Positions 1 to 10,244 of a DNA stretch of 64,000 nt are shown here, piece by piece. The first letter of the stretch is position 1, and every line of letters begins with the position of its first letter. Below the pieces are notes generated by a model, which saw nothing but the letters and a program-made list of their open reading frames with translations, searched no databases and had not been told where the DNA came from. Made by a program: the position numbers and the translations under genes. Source of the DNA: Acidobacteriaceae bacterium (GTDB lineage: Bacteria; Acidobacteriota; Terriglobia; Terriglobales; Acidobacteriaceae); assembly GCA_025462885.1 (NCBI GenBank), contig JAOAPN010000006.1, forward strand, positions 124,001 to 188,000. The letters run 5' to 3'.

Positions 1-1
1 A

Positions 2-454
2 GGATGGGCCGGGATACTGCTTTCCAGCGTCTTCATGCTGACGGCTTCGTGCGTCTTTATCGCGATCCCTGGAACGATCGCCCGGGGATTCACGCCGTCG
101 CCTGTGGTCATTGCGGCGGCTGTTCCATTGATGTTTATCGTGGCGGTCTTCCAGCTCTTCGACGGTCTCCAGGTGACTGCGACCGGAGCCCTGCGCGGTG
201 CGGGCAACACCAGCATCGGACTCTATGTACACTTCTGTGCTTACTGGGTCGTCGGGTTGCCGGTGGGTCTTTACTTCGGCATCCACCATCACCTTGGCGC
301 GGCTGGCCTATGGTCCGGATTGTGCCTCGGATTGATCCTCGCCGGCATCGTGCTTACGACTATCTGGTATCGAACCACGAAGCTACTGCCGACTATCATT
401 GCGGACCACAATGTGCATCCGGCAATGGCGAATCCTGCTCCGATTCCGAACTAG
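2..454 (+). CDS. MATE family efflux transporter, C-terminal part (truncated by window edge)
   Basis: Translation LQVTATGALRGAGNTSIGLYVHFCAYWVVGLPVGLYFG is typical of MATE/NorM C-terminal helices; ORF is open to the left edge. Confidence 0.8.
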   Translation, partial: GWAGILLSSVFMLTASCVFIAIPGTIARGFTPSPVVIAAAVPLMFIVAVFQLFDGLQVTATGALRGAGNTSIGLYVHFCAYWVVGLPVGLYFGIHHHLGAAGLWSGLCLGLILAGIVLTTIWYRTTKLLPTIIADHNVHPAMANPAPIPN

Positions 455-1818
455 TTCTTGCCGAGCCTGTACATCAGCACTGCCATGCGCTTTGCCTGGC
501 GAGGCAACGAATCCAGGAAGACTGTCTCACCCTCGGCATGTGCGCCTTCGCCCATCGCTCCGGTCCCGACGAGTCCCGGCACGTAGGGCGCGACGAAGGC
601 GATATCGCCGGCGCCGCCCAGTATCGGATCCATGATCTCTTCCGCGCCGAGCCCGAGGGTGGCATTGACTTCGTTCAACTGTTTCACCAGCGCACGGCTG
701 CCGTCCGTTTCGGCCATCGCCGGGTAACCTTCCTGGAAGTCGATGGTTGCGCCGGTCTTGGCGAGGTGATCGGCCACGATAGCGCGCATTTTGGCTTCTA
801 CGCGCTCCGTCTGATCATTGCTGAGGGTTCTCAGATCGCCCAGCGCGAGGGCCGTAGGCGGAATCACATTGGTCTTGCCGGTTGCGCCGCCGCCCAGTCC
901 CTTCTCATCGAGCTTTGCGGTGGCTCCGCCGAGCACCAGTCCGACGTTGAAGGTCAACCCGTGCTCGGGCAACTCGCGGCGGAACTGGTCGAGGATACGG
1001 GTCAGTTCATAGATCGCGCCGTAGCCCATGGTGTCGCGGAAGATCTGTGAGGAGTGGCCTGTGCGGCCGCTGGTCTCCAGCCGCCAGCTCAGCGAGCTGC
1101 GCCGGCTGATCCGCACCATGTCCTTGCCTTCGATGCGGGAGCTGTTCTCGAACTCGAACGCCACATCGCTATGTTTCGCCGCGTCAATCATGTCCTTGCG
1201 CGAGATGCTGGATGGCTCGCCGTGCCGCTCCTCGTCGCCGCTCAGGACGATGGTGATCTCAGCCTTGTCGAGTGTGCCCGCTGCCTTCATCGCTTTCAGC
1301 GCGGAGAGCATGACGACCAGCCCGCCCTTCATGTCGTTCACACCCGGGCCCGTCGCAACGTTGCCGTTCGTGCCGGGAACGATGGAGTACTTCTGAAAGC
1401 TGCTGGCAGGCTCGAAGACCGTATCCAGATGGCCGATCAAGAGCAGTCGCTTCCCGCATTTTCCGCTGCCCGCAGGACAGGGATGTTCCGCGACTATGTG
1501 GCCGGCACGCTTGTCGAACGCCTCCATGGGCTCCCAGTGGGTCTTGAAGCCGAGGGCTTCGATCTGCGGCATCACCACATCCTTCACCGCAATGACACCC
1601 GGCAGATTCATCGTGCCGCTGTTGATATTCACGATTTTTTCGAGCAGCGCCACCGCCGCTGGATTCTCTGCATCCACCGCGCGCACCATCGCCATCTCAG
1701 CCGTGTTCGGCTTCGCAGTTTGGGCGAAATCGCTTACGCCTGAGAACACAAACGACACACCAGCCAAAGCCAGCAGGGAAGCTACAGAAATCTTGCTCAT
1801 AATGGCGGAGAATATCAC
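451..1818 (-). CDS. M20/M25/M40 family metallopeptidase (glutamate carboxypeptidase-like), with signal peptide
   Basis: Motifs LLLIGHLDTVFE, GPGVNDMKGGLVVMLSAL, SGDEERHGEPSS; N-terminal hydrophobic leader. Confidence 0.88.
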   Translation of the reverse strand: MIFSAIMSKISVASLLALAGVSFVFSGVSDFAQTAKPNTAEMAMVRAVDAENPAAVALLEKIVNINSGTMNLPGVIAVKDVVMPQIEALGFKTHWEPMEAFDKRAGHIVAEHPCPAGSGKCGKRLLLIGHLDTVFEPASSFQKYSIVPGTNGNVATGPGVNDMKGGLVVMLSALKAMKAAGTLDKAEITIVLSGDEERHGEPSSISRKDMIDAAKHSDVAFEFENSSRIEGKDMVRISRRSSLSWRLETSGRTGHSSQIFRDTMGYGAIYELTRILDQFRRELPEHGLTFNVGLVLGGATAKLDEKGLGGGATGKTNVIPPTALALGDLRTLSNDQTERVEAKMRAIVADHLAKTGATIDFQEGYPAMAETDGSRALVKQLNEVNATLGLGAEEIMDPILGGAGDIAFVAPYVPGLVGTGAMGEGAHAEGETVFLDSLPRQAKRMAVLMYRLGKN

Positions 1819-1863
1819 GCCCCTGCGCAGACAAAAACTCGCGACTACCGACTCCCCAGTGTC

Positions 1864-4050
1864 CTAAGCCGTTTCCTGCAGGATTGCCGTTGCTGCCCGT
1901 TCCATGACGCTTGTCTGTCGCTCCATGCGGCGAACCTGCTGCTCTGTCACACTGCCGATGCTACCTTCCGGCGCTTCATTGTCGATCTGCAGAGGAACGG
2001 TGCCTCCGCCCTGCAGGACTTTGCCCACCGACTCCAGCCGATCTGCTATGGCCTCGACGCGCCGCACCGTCGATGGCTCTGCGACGCCGACTCCCTCCAG
2101 CGTCGTTACGCTGCGCGTCAGCCGCCGAAGGTAGGTCACGAAGGTGAGGGCCGTGGTCTTCACGTCTTTGCCATCCGAGCTTCTGCGCCCGAACGATGGC
2201 TCCAGCATCAGCCGGTCCAGGGCTTCCTCCGCGTCGTTGATTGCGAGTCCGCAGCGTCGCCGCGCGGGAGCCATCAACTCGCGATCCGCCACCGGCCGCT
2301 GCTCCTGCGCGACCGACCAGAAGCGCAGCATCGCGCGCACGTAGGCTGCGTCTGCCGTTGCTCCGCGACCCAGCAGCAGGCCAAGCTGGAAGTGCTCGCG
2401 CTCACGCCACAGCAGGCGCATCGCGGCGAGGGCCACCGCCGCGCCCAGCACCGTCATCCCCATGCGAACGCCGGCGAAGTGCCAGTCCCGCAGGCGCGGC
2501 AGGCCAAGCAGTACAAACGTGGGAGTCAGAAAGAAGCTATACCAGGCGTAGTCCACTGCGTAGGTTGCGAGCGTCAGGGCCGACGTCACCGTGACGACCG
2601 CGATAATGCCAATCTGGCTGTGGATCGACACTGCCAGCAACGCTGCCAGCACACCGCCGGCGATCGTGCCGCCCACGCGTTCGAAGCTCTTGCGCAGTGT
2701 GCCCGATCCATACGGCTGCAGCACGATGATCGACGTCATCGCCAGCCACGAGCCGTGGCTCACGTGCAGCCGCTGCATCAGCAGTACATCCACCGCTCCT
2801 ACGACTGCCACGCGGAGAGCATGGCGCATCATCAGCGACTCGCGCGTCCAGTTGGCTCGCACCGCATCGGTCCATCCGGCACCTGTCTCTGCCGCTGCGC
2901 TGCGCCTTGCCAGACCCTCCCAGCGCTCTGCAGCTCCCCCGGCGCGGATCTCCGCTCCGGTCCACACGGCGCGTACGGACTCGAACGCAATCTCGATATT
3001 CTGCAGGGCGTCCCGCTCTTCCGGGATCAGGTAGCGGAGAACGGAGCCGCTCTGCGTCTCGTGTGCGCGTATCTCCGCCGTCCGCCGCCTTACATGCTCG
3101 AGCGAGTGCGATCCCTCCGGCGCAAAGGAGGCTCCGCCATCCTGGGGACGATGCTCCAGGCCGCGTGCCACGGCGCGTTCAGCGCCACTCATCCACCGGA
3201 AGCCACTCAGCAGCAAGGCTGCATCGACATCTCCGTCAGCCACATCTCCCGTCGCCTCCAGCAACTCCACCCAGCGGATCGTCTCGGAGAAGAGGATGTC
3301 TGCCGTCTCCAGCAGCACGGTCAGGTTGCGAGCCCGCACCGTCCGGGCTGTGGTCCGCGCCGCAGTCGTTTCGAGGGCACCGCGTGCTGCCTCCATCGTG
3401 ATCCGCATGGCTCGCTGGAAGTCGTGGATCCGCAGCCGCTCGGCCTCACGCTCGGAACTATGCGGGGCGGTTCGCGTGGCGCTCGCGGCGAACTCCGCGA
3501 GGACGCCGTAGCACTCGCCCACGGCACGCCGTGCGGGACGAAACGGATCGACCGGCCATAGCCCAAGGCTCAACACCGCCGCCCATGCACCGCCGAGTAC
3601 GAAGGCCAGCGCATTCCAGAGTGCGCCCCGCAGATCGTGCGTCCCGCCCCCGTAGCCTGCAAAGTAAATGACCAGAATGATGACGCTGGTGGAAGCCACC
3701 GGCTGGGCCACCACCCGCGCAAACGTCGTGGCAAAGGAGAACGCTGCCGTCACCCCGCACGCGAGGATCAATCCCAAGGCAACATTCTCAAGCGGAGTCG
3801 AGGCCAGCGCCCCCACTACACAACCCAGGGCTCCGCCTAGCATCAAGGTCGAAATTGTCGTCAGTCGGCTGCGGTAGGGGCCGCCGTTGTCCACCAGGAT
3901 TGCCTCAAACCCACCGAGTGCGGCCCAGCCCATCGGCTTGCCCAGGAGATGACACACGATCATCGCCGCTGCCACCGCGACGCCCGCCCGCAGTCCACGC
4001 GTCCACTGCAGACGTCGCAGCCCGGCCCCCACCTTCACCCAAACTCCCAT
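1864..4050 (-). CDS. FUSC family protein / aromatic acid exporter-like membrane protein
   Basis: Two hydrophobic modules, RAGVAVAAAMIVCHLLGKPMGWAALGGFEAILVDNGG and HVSHGSWLAMTSIIVLQPYGSGTLRKSFERVGGTIAGG (FUSC signature). Confidence 0.85.
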   Translation of the reverse strand: MGVWVKVGAGLRRLQWTRGLRAGVAVAAAMIVCHLLGKPMGWAALGGFEAILVDNGGPYRSRLTTISTLMLGGALGCVVGALASTPLENVALGLILACGVTAAFSFATTFARVVAQPVASTSVIILVIYFAGYGGGTHDLRGALWNALAFVLGGAWAAVLSLGLWPVDPFRPARRAVGECYGVLAEFAASATRTAPHSSEREAERLRIHDFQRAMRITMEAARGALETTAARTTARTVRARNLTVLLETADILFSETIRWVELLEATGDVADGDVDAALLLSGFRWMSGAERAVARGLEHRPQDGGASFAPEGSHSLEHVRRRTAEIRAHETQSGSVLRYLIPEERDALQNIEIAFESVRAVWTGAEIRAGGAAERWEGLARRSAAAETGAGWTDAVRANWTRESLMMRHALRVAVVGAVDVLLMQRLHVSHGSWLAMTSIIVLQPYGSGTLRKSFERVGGTIAGGVLAALLAVSIHSQIGIIAVVTVTSALTLATYAVDYAWYSFFLTPTFVLLGLPRLRDWHFAGVRMGMTVLGAAVALAAMRLLWREREHFQLGLLLGRGATADAAYVRAMLRFWSVAQEQRPVADRELMAPARRRCGLAINDAEEALDRLMLEPSFGRRSSDGKDVKTTALTFVTYLRRLTRSVTTLEGVGVAEPSTVRRVEAIADRLESVGKVLQGGGTVPLQIDNEAPEGSIGSVTEQQVRRMERQTSVMERAATAILQETA

Positions 4051-4112
4051 ATACCAAGTCTATGCGCCAGTCCCAGAAGCACTCACTCACAACTACCAAC
4101 TCACAACTGTTT

Positions 4113-5048
4113 TTAAACCAGCATCTCCGGCACCGCCGCATTCCCTCCGCCGACATGCGTCTTCGAGTGCGTCGTCAAGGTAATCGCCGCCGCCAGGATC
4201 AACCCGCCGCCCGCCCATGCGCTGGGCCCCAGGTGTTCTCCCAGAACCAGCACGCCGAGCAGGCTTCCGATCAGCGGTTCCATGTTCAGCAGGACGCCTG
4301 CCTGCGAGGCTGGAACCTGCGTCATCCCCCAGTTCCACAGCAGTGTCGTCGAGGCAGTACACAGCACCCCGCTGGCCGCCAGCGCTAACCACGCCTTGGT
4401 CGAGATACCGGACACTGGAGGCATTCCATACCGCAACGGTACCCACACGGATAGCATCAACGTGCCGAGCAAAATCCCATAGACGGTCACCACGATGTGA
4501 CTGTGCCGCGCCATCAGCTTCTTGTTCAGCAGGATCCAGAACAGTGCGATTGCCAATGACAGCACCACGAGCAGATCCCCGGCCAGCGAAGCCTCGTTCT
4601 TGCCGGCATGATGCTTGCCGCCCAGCGCAATCAGCGCGGCACCGCAGGTCGAACCGGCCAGCGCGATCCAGCCCACGCCATCCATGCGCTCGTGGGCGAA
4701 GATCGCGGCACCCACTGCCAGGATTACCGGCATCGTTCCGACCATCAAAGCAGCATGGCTGACCGTCGTCAGCGAAAGCCCGTAAAACTGAAGCAGGAAT
4801 TGCAACGGCACTCCGAGAAACGAAGCTACAGTCAGCAAGCCCCACTCCCGCCCGCTCAGGTTGGGCCGATGCGTCACCAACAAGGGCAGCAGCCCCACCA
4901 TGCCAAACAGGAACCGGTACAGCACCATGTGCGCGAAGCTCATCTCTGCCAGCGCGATCTTTCCAAAGAAGAACCCGCAGCCCCACAGCGAACTCGCGAT
5001 TGCACACGCGCCGAATCCAAGCGTCTTATGTCTCTCCAATCCAGCCAT
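4113..5048 (-). CDS. EamA/DMT family transporter
   Basis: Ten-helix DMT-like translation; start placed at MAGLERHKTLGF (5048) because a terminator hairpin (5079-5098) precedes it. Confidence 0.83.
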   Translation of the reverse strand: MAGLERHKTLGFGACAIASSLWGCGFFFGKIALAEMSFAHMVLYRFLFGMVGLLPLLVTHRPNLSGREWGLLTVASFLGVPLQFLLQFYGLSLTTVSHAALMVGTMPVILAVGAAIFAHERMDGVGWIALAGSTCGAALIALGGKHHAGKNEASLAGDLLVVLSLAIALFWILLNKKLMARHSHIVVTVYGILLGTLMLSVWVPLRYGMPPVSGISTKAWLALAASGVLCTASTTLLWNWGMTQVPASQAGVLLNMEPLIGSLLGVLVLGEHLGPSAWAGGGLILAAAITLTTHSKTHVGGGNAAVPEMLV

Positions 5049-5078
5049 CCTTCCACTCTCGCACACCAAAACGCAAAA

Positions 5079-5098
5079 GCGGAGACCGAAGTCTCCGC
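5079..5098 (-). terminator. Rho-independent terminator of the M13 peptidase gene
   Basis: Minus strand GCGGAGAC-TTCG-GTCTCCGC followed by TTTTGCGTTTT. Confidence 0.8.
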
Positions 5099-5141
5099 GA
5101 TAGCTCACAGCTCACAACTACTAACTCACAACTGTACTTAC

Positions 5142-7235
5142 TTACCAGACCCGGCAGCTATCCGCAGGAACCATCGGTGCGCCCTTCTTGCATCCGAAGG
5201 CCGCCGCAAATCCTGGCTGATTCACGATCGCGCCGTTTGCCCGGAAGTGGTCGGGCGAGTGCGGATCGGTCAGCACCTGGTTTCGCACCTGCTCGGGACG
5301 GCTGTTTTCGCACCAATTCTGCGCGTAGCCGATATAGAACCGCTGCGGAGCCGTATAGCCGTCCTGCTTTGTCGTCAGATCGACGTTGTTCGCCTTCGCC
5401 CGGTCGAGGTACGCCATATACGCGAGCAGCAGGCCGCCGTTATCCGCGGTGTTCTCGCCCAGCGTCAGCTTGCCGTTGACCTTCACGTCATCGACCGCGG
5501 TAAAGCCGCCGTACTCCTTCACCAGGCAATCGGTTCGCGACTCGAACTTCTTCGTGTCCTCGGCGGTCCACCAGTCCGACAGGTTACCCTTGGCGTCGAA
5601 CTTCTTGCCCTCATCGTCGAAGCCGTGGGTCAGTTCATGCCCAATCACCGCACCGATATGGCCGTAGTTCACCGCGTCGTCCTGCTTCTTGTCGTAGAAG
5701 GACGGCTGCAGAATTCCGGCAGGGAAGTTGATGTCGTTCATGCTCGGATCGTAGTAGGCGTTCACCGTGGGAGGCGTCATGCCCCACTCGCTGTGGTCCA
5801 CCGGCTGGCCGATCTTGGCCAACTGGCGGTCGTTCTCGAATCCCGTCGCCCGCAGCGAGTTGCCCAGCGCATCGTCCGGCTTCACCTCCAGTTTGGAGTA
5901 GTCGCGCCACTTGTCTGGGTAGCCGATCTTGTTGGCCACGCCGTGCAGTTTTTCCTTGGCCCGTACCTTGGTTGGGGCGGACATCCAGTCCAGTTGGTCG
6001 ATATCGTGGTCCATCGCCGTCTCGATGTCGTGGACCATCTCCAGCATCTTGGCCTTGCTGTCTCCGGCGAAGTACTGCTCGACATAGACCTTGCCCAGCG
6101 CCTCGCCCAGCGCGCCGTTCACGGAGTTCGAGCACCGCTTCCACATCGCGGGCTGCTCCGGTTGTCCGTTCAGCTTGCGCCCGTAGAAGTCGAAGTTTTC
6201 CTGGTCGAACGCCTTCGGCAGCCGCCCCGCCGTAGTCGTCAGCAGGTGGTACTTCATATAAGCCTTCAGAGTGCTGAGGTCGGTCGAGTTTACCGAGGCC
6301 AGCAGGGCAGGGAAGAACTCCGGCGTCTGGTTGTTGAGTTCCGTCACCTTCGGCGATCCGATGCCTTCTTCGAAAGCCGCGAAGTTCACCCCGCGGATGC
6401 TCTTTTCAAAGGTCGCAATCGGCTGCAGGTGATAGATCTTCTCCGGATCGCGCAGATCGACGACTCCCAGCGAGGCCTTTGCCAGTGACGTCTCGAACGC
6501 CAGGATGCCTGTGGCCTCTTTCGACGCCTGTGCGGGTGTCATCCCGGCCAGCGTCAGCATCTTGGTGACGTGTTCGACGTACTGCTTGCGGAGGGCGACA
6601 TCCTTCTCGCCCGTCCGCAGGTAGTAGTCCTTCTCGGGAAGCCCCAGTCCGCCCTGCCCGATGCTTGCAATCTGCTTGCTTGCATCCTTGAAGTCCTGCT
6701 GCTCTCCGTAGCTGAAGAACGCGTCCACTCCGTACTTCTGTAGCCGTCCGATCAGCCCTGCTAGCTGCGTCTTGCTCTTTACCGCGTCGATCTGCTCCAG
6801 CCACGGCTGCAGCGGCGCAAGCCCCTTCTGTTCGATCGCGTCGCGATTCATGCAGGCGGCGAAGTAGTCGCCGATCTTCTGCTCGTCGGCGGAACGTCCC
6901 GCGCCGCCGGTTGAGGCCTTGGCCAGGATTCCGCGCAGGCTCTGGGTATTCACGTTATAGAGGGCGTAAAACTGGTCCACGCCCGTCTGGTCGGCTGGAA
7001 TCGGGTGGTTCGCGGCAAACTTGCCGCACGCGAACTTGTAAAAATCGTTGCAGGGGTCGGTCGCCGCATCGATCGAGCTGGTATCGAAGCCCGGGACGGG
7101 AAGGTACACCTGTTCGGCTGGTTTCGGGGGGGCAACCGCCCCACTCTGCGCCATCCCCTGCGTGGTTCCCGCACTCAGACCCACTGCCGCAGCCGCGACC
7201 GCAGCCATCCATCCCTTACCGAAACTCTTATCCAT
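5142..7235 (-). CDS. M13 family metallopeptidase (neprilysin/PepO-like)
   Basis: VIGHELTHGFDDEG (HExxH) and GENTADNGGL motifs; signal peptide MDKSFGKGWMAAVAAAAVGLSAGTTQGMAQ. Confidence 0.92.
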   Translation of the reverse strand: MDKSFGKGWMAAVAAAAVGLSAGTTQGMAQSGAVAPPKPAEQVYLPVPGFDTSSIDAATDPCNDFYKFACGKFAANHPIPADQTGVDQFYALYNVNTQSLRGILAKASTGGAGRSADEQKIGDYFAACMNRDAIEQKGLAPLQPWLEQIDAVKSKTQLAGLIGRLQKYGVDAFFSYGEQQDFKDASKQIASIGQGGLGLPEKDYYLRTGEKDVALRKQYVEHVTKMLTLAGMTPAQASKEATGILAFETSLAKASLGVVDLRDPEKIYHLQPIATFEKSIRGVNFAAFEEGIGSPKVTELNNQTPEFFPALLASVNSTDLSTLKAYMKYHLLTTTAGRLPKAFDQENFDFYGRKLNGQPEQPAMWKRCSNSVNGALGEALGKVYVEQYFAGDSKAKMLEMVHDIETAMDHDIDQLDWMSAPTKVRAKEKLHGVANKIGYPDKWRDYSKLEVKPDDALGNSLRATGFENDRQLAKIGQPVDHSEWGMTPPTVNAYYDPSMNDINFPAGILQPSFYDKKQDDAVNYGHIGAVIGHELTHGFDDEGKKFDAKGNLSDWWTAEDTKKFESRTDCLVKEYGGFTAVDDVKVNGKLTLGENTADNGGLLLAYMAYLDRAKANNVDLTTKQDGYTAPQRFYIGYAQNWCENSRPEQVRNQVLTDPHSPDHFRANGAIVNQPGFAAAFGCKKGAPMVPADSCRVW

Positions 7236-7474
7236 GTATATCTCCAAAAATAGGGTCTTCCCTATGAGCCTTTGTACCACCGTACCTTGGTGCGGCGCAC
7301 AATGCTTTCATCCCATCCAAATTCACGAAGGGGCCGCTTCCATTGTCGCCTTTTCGCCGTCTGTGAAACAGTAGTGCTACGGGTGCGTCGGAACTCCACA
7401 TGCACAACCGAAGCAGACGCAGCCAGGCCCAGTAATCCCGCACGTTGGACGAAAGATAGTACGCAGCCCAGGCC

Positions 7475-9160
7475 ATGCCGGTTCCCACACCCATCTCCGA
7501 CCCGTTTCATCCTGCCAGACACGGTCGCCCCGCCCTGCGACGTCAGATCATCGCACTCTTTCTTTGCGTAGCCTTTCTATCCCCCACTTTGGCGCGGGCT
7601 GCCCGTCCTCCCCAGCCTGCCACACGCGTTCTGCTCGAGCCCCTGGGTCTGCAACCTATTTCTTCGCGCTACCTCCTCGCCGGCAGCTCGATGCTGACCC
7701 TGCACTACGTCGACGACACTCACCTCCTCGTAACCTTCGCTGCGCGCAGGCTTATTCGCCGCACCCCAAACGACCCGCCCACCGATCAGGACCACAACAT
7801 CGACGCACTTCTGCTCGAGTTGCCCTCCGGCCGTGTCCTGGCTCGCGCTGAGTGGCTCCTCCACGATCACGGCCAATATCTGTGGAACCTCGGCCACGGC
7901 CAGTTCATGATGCGGGTCCGCGATACGTTCACCACCTTCGTGCCGCTGGCGAATCTCAAGCGGGGAGAATCTTTTCTCCAGCGGCCCTTCCTGAACTCCA
8001 ACCGCCCGGTCGTCGCCGTGATTCTCTCCTCCGATACCGGCCTGCTGACCATCGAAACCATCGATCCTCTACCGGAGCCCTCTGACCCGGACAGTATCGC
8101 TCCACCGCCTCCGCCGAGGAGCTCCAGTGTTCAGCTCAATCTTTACCGCGTCGATCCGCCGTCCGATCCTGCGGGCCGCCCGCTGATCCGGGTTGCCGGG
8201 CGAGCCCTCGCACCCCGGCCTGTGGAACTTCCCGTCAGTCCCGCTGGAATGTTGCGTATCCTCGATCAGGGCCGCGGGCGCTGGGCGTTCGACTTCCGCA
8301 CCCATACCGGCAAAACCTCCGAGCTTGCCCTCTTCGACTCGACCTGCCGCCCTCAGCCGATCTTTGTCAGCGCCAGCGAGTTCCTGGCCTTTGGCTGCCG
8401 CGGCGGAGGCATTCGCCAGCAGCTTGGAGCCTTCAATCTCCGCGGCGATGAGATGTGGGAGCAGACGCTGGTGGGTTCGTACATCTCACCCTCTTTCGTC
8501 TATGCTCCGAGCGTAGGCCGCTTCGCCTTTGGCCGCCTGTCCATGAACTCAGCCGCGATTGCGACCGATACGCTGGTTCCGGCCCAACTGAGCGGACAAG
8601 TTGTCGATGTCTACCAGATCGATAGCGGCAAGCTGCTGTTGCACATCGACTGCACTCCCATCGCGCGCTCCGGTCAGAATTTCGCTCTTTCGCCGGACGG
8701 GATGAGCCTCGCCGTCGTTCGCGAGGGAGCGGTGGAGATCTACCGCCTGCCCGAACTGGGTCCCAAGGATAGGGCCGCTGTGCAACTCGCCAAATCCACA
8801 GCACCGCCACCGGTGGACGGTTTGGTGGACCTCTCGCCAGCCTCCGATCCCTCGTCCCGCACGGCGAATGGAACAAAGGGGCAGCCCCAGAACTCCTCTG
8901 CCGAGTCTGTTGCAGCTTCGGACGCTTCCGACGCAGGCGGAGCCGATCCAACGCTCCAACTCTCCGCGCCAGCCCCTGCCGCTTCGACCGCGCCCGCAGA
9001 TAATCCGCAGGCAAAGCCGGCGACTGCCCAAAGTTCTGGCACCCAAAGTTCTGCGACCCAACCCCCGGCCAGCCCGGAGGAGAGTGAGCCAGCAAAGCCG
9101 CGCAAGCCGCCCACCCTCTATAACCCGTCCGCCCCCGATCCCAACCAGCCGCCCCACTAG
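7475..9160 (+). CDS. Hypothetical secreted protein, beta-propeller-like, with low-complexity Pro/Ala/Ser C-terminus
   Basis: Long ORF with N-terminal hydrophobic segment; repeated strand-like motifs (FALSPDGMSLAVVREGAVEIYRLPELG); disordered tail. Confidence 0.7.
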   Translation: MPVPTPISDPFHPARHGRPALRRQIIALFLCVAFLSPTLARAARPPQPATRVLLEPLGLQPISSRYLLAGSSMLTLHYVDDTHLLVTFAARRLIRRTPNDPPTDQDHNIDALLLELPSGRVLARAEWLLHDHGQYLWNLGHGQFMMRVRDTFTTFVPLANLKRGESFLQRPFLNSNRPVVAVILSSDTGLLTIETIDPLPEPSDPDSIAPPPPPRSSSVQLNLYRVDPPSDPAGRPLIRVAGRALAPRPVELPVSPAGMLRILDQGRGRWAFDFRTHTGKTSELALFDSTCRPQPIFVSASEFLAFGCRGGGIRQQLGAFNLRGDEMWEQTLVGSYISPSFVYAPSVGRFAFGRLSMNSAAIATDTLVPAQLSGQVVDVYQIDSGKLLLHIDCTPIARSGQNFALSPDGMSLAVVREGAVEIYRLPELGPKDRAAVQLAKSTAPPPVDGLVDLSPASDPSSRTANGTKGQPQNSSAESVAASDASDAGGADPTLQLSAPAPAASTAPADNPQAKPATAQSSGTQSSATQPPASPEESEPAKPRKPPTLYNPSAPDPNQPPH

Positions 9161-9275
9161 GCAGTATCGACATATGGCGCTTGGAAGGGCGCACCTGAAG
9201 GTGTGCCCTTCCGAATCCTCTGAATTTTCCCAAGTCTCTGACAACGTATCGCTGATATATGTCGATACGCCCTAG
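9157..9275. repeat. MITE-like element, copy 1 (119 bp, about 19-bp imperfect terminal inverted repeats, internal palindrome)
   Basis: CTAGGCAGTATCGACATAT ... ATATGTCGATACGCCCTAG; internal GGAAGGGCGCACCT-GA-AGGTGTGCCCTTCC (9183-9212). Confidence 0.75.
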
Positions 9276-9363
9276 AGCCCACGCGAAGCGTCCAATACCC
9301 CACGAAGTGGCGCCCGCCCGGCGTCAGGGCGCCTTGGCACTTGCCTGTACATCACAAACAAAA

Positions 9364-9394
9364 GGGCTGGCTCCGGTCTCCCGGAAGCCAGCCC
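9364..9394 (-). terminator. Rho-independent terminator of rpsT
   Basis: Minus strand GGGCTGGCTTCCGG-GAGA-CCGGAGCCAGCCC followed by TTTTGTTTG. Confidence 0.78.
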
Positions 9395-9434
9395 CATCTC
9401 TAATGAACCACTCGCCGGACGAGCCGGCAGAAGA

Positions 9435-9713
9435 CTAAGCAGCCTTCTTGGTAACGGCAGCCTTGACGCGTGCATTCAGGCGGCTCTTGTAGCGGCTCGC
9501 GGTGTTCTTGTGCAGGATGCCCTTCTGAACGCTCTTATCGAGGACCGAGACGGTCGAACGGTAGACTTCGCCCAGTGTGGTGGCGTTGCCACCGGCGATC
9601 GCCTCACGCAGGACGCGCAGGGTGCCGCGCAGCTTGCTCTTGTTGGCGCGGTTTACCGCGGTCTTGGTGATGGTCTGACGCGAGCGCTTCAAGGACGAAA
9701 CATGATTTGCCAT
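9435..9713 (-). CDS. rpsT: 30S ribosomal protein S20
   Basis: [33 protein letters not shown]...[21 protein letters not shown]. Confidence 0.95.
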   Translation of the reverse strand: MANHVSSLKRSRQTITKTAVNRANKSKLRGTLRVLREAIAGGNATTLGEVYRSTVSVLDKSVQKGILHKNTASRYKSRLNARVKAAVTKKAA

Positions 9714-10244
9714 AAACTCTCTTCTCTAAACCCTGAACTAATGTCGGGGGAAATTGGGGTAGCAGGCCAGAAAGCTGGTAACGGTCACAGCCTTAGGCTA
9801 CAGAAACAGCCCGCCGCACACCCTGCAATCACTAAGTCTACGGAAGTACCGCTCGAAGGTCAAGAAAATGGCACAGGAATCGGATTCGGGGGCTTTTTGT
9901 GAAGCTGAGGAAAAATCCGAAATCCGAAGAACGATGAGCGCGTGTTCAATGAACTCCCCTGCGGTGGTGTCAGCGCAAGGGAGTTGGAGCGTCTCTTCAT
10001 CCCTTCCTCTTGCCCGATTCGTCTCTGCATGAGTCTTTTTCTCCCGATTTAGACGTAGATCAGGGCGTGTTTCGATGGAGTTCTCTCGACGCCCTCCGAT
10101 CCAAATCTTGTTGAGTCGCGACGTCTTCGACGGATGTCAGGCATTGACACCAACGCGCCTGCGCCCTACCGTGAGAGGCAGGGCGCAGCATCCGCGTCCA
10201 TTCCCCGACAGAAAATCCATCCAGAGAAGACAAGAAGACACCTT

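Noticed and set aside
2392-3561. 389-aa plus-strand ORF opposite the FUSC gene
   Set aside because: Antisense shadow with no recognisable domain
5049-5108. EamA transporter start at 5108 as given by the ORF track
   Set aside because: A terminator for the upstream M13 gene (5079-5098) lies inside that extension, so the start at 5048 is preferred
4608-6488. 626-aa plus-strand ORF opposite the M13 peptidase
   Set aside because: Antisense to a well-supported gene with catalytic motifs; composition (His/Arg/Leu/Val rich) is typical of spurious high-GC antisense frames
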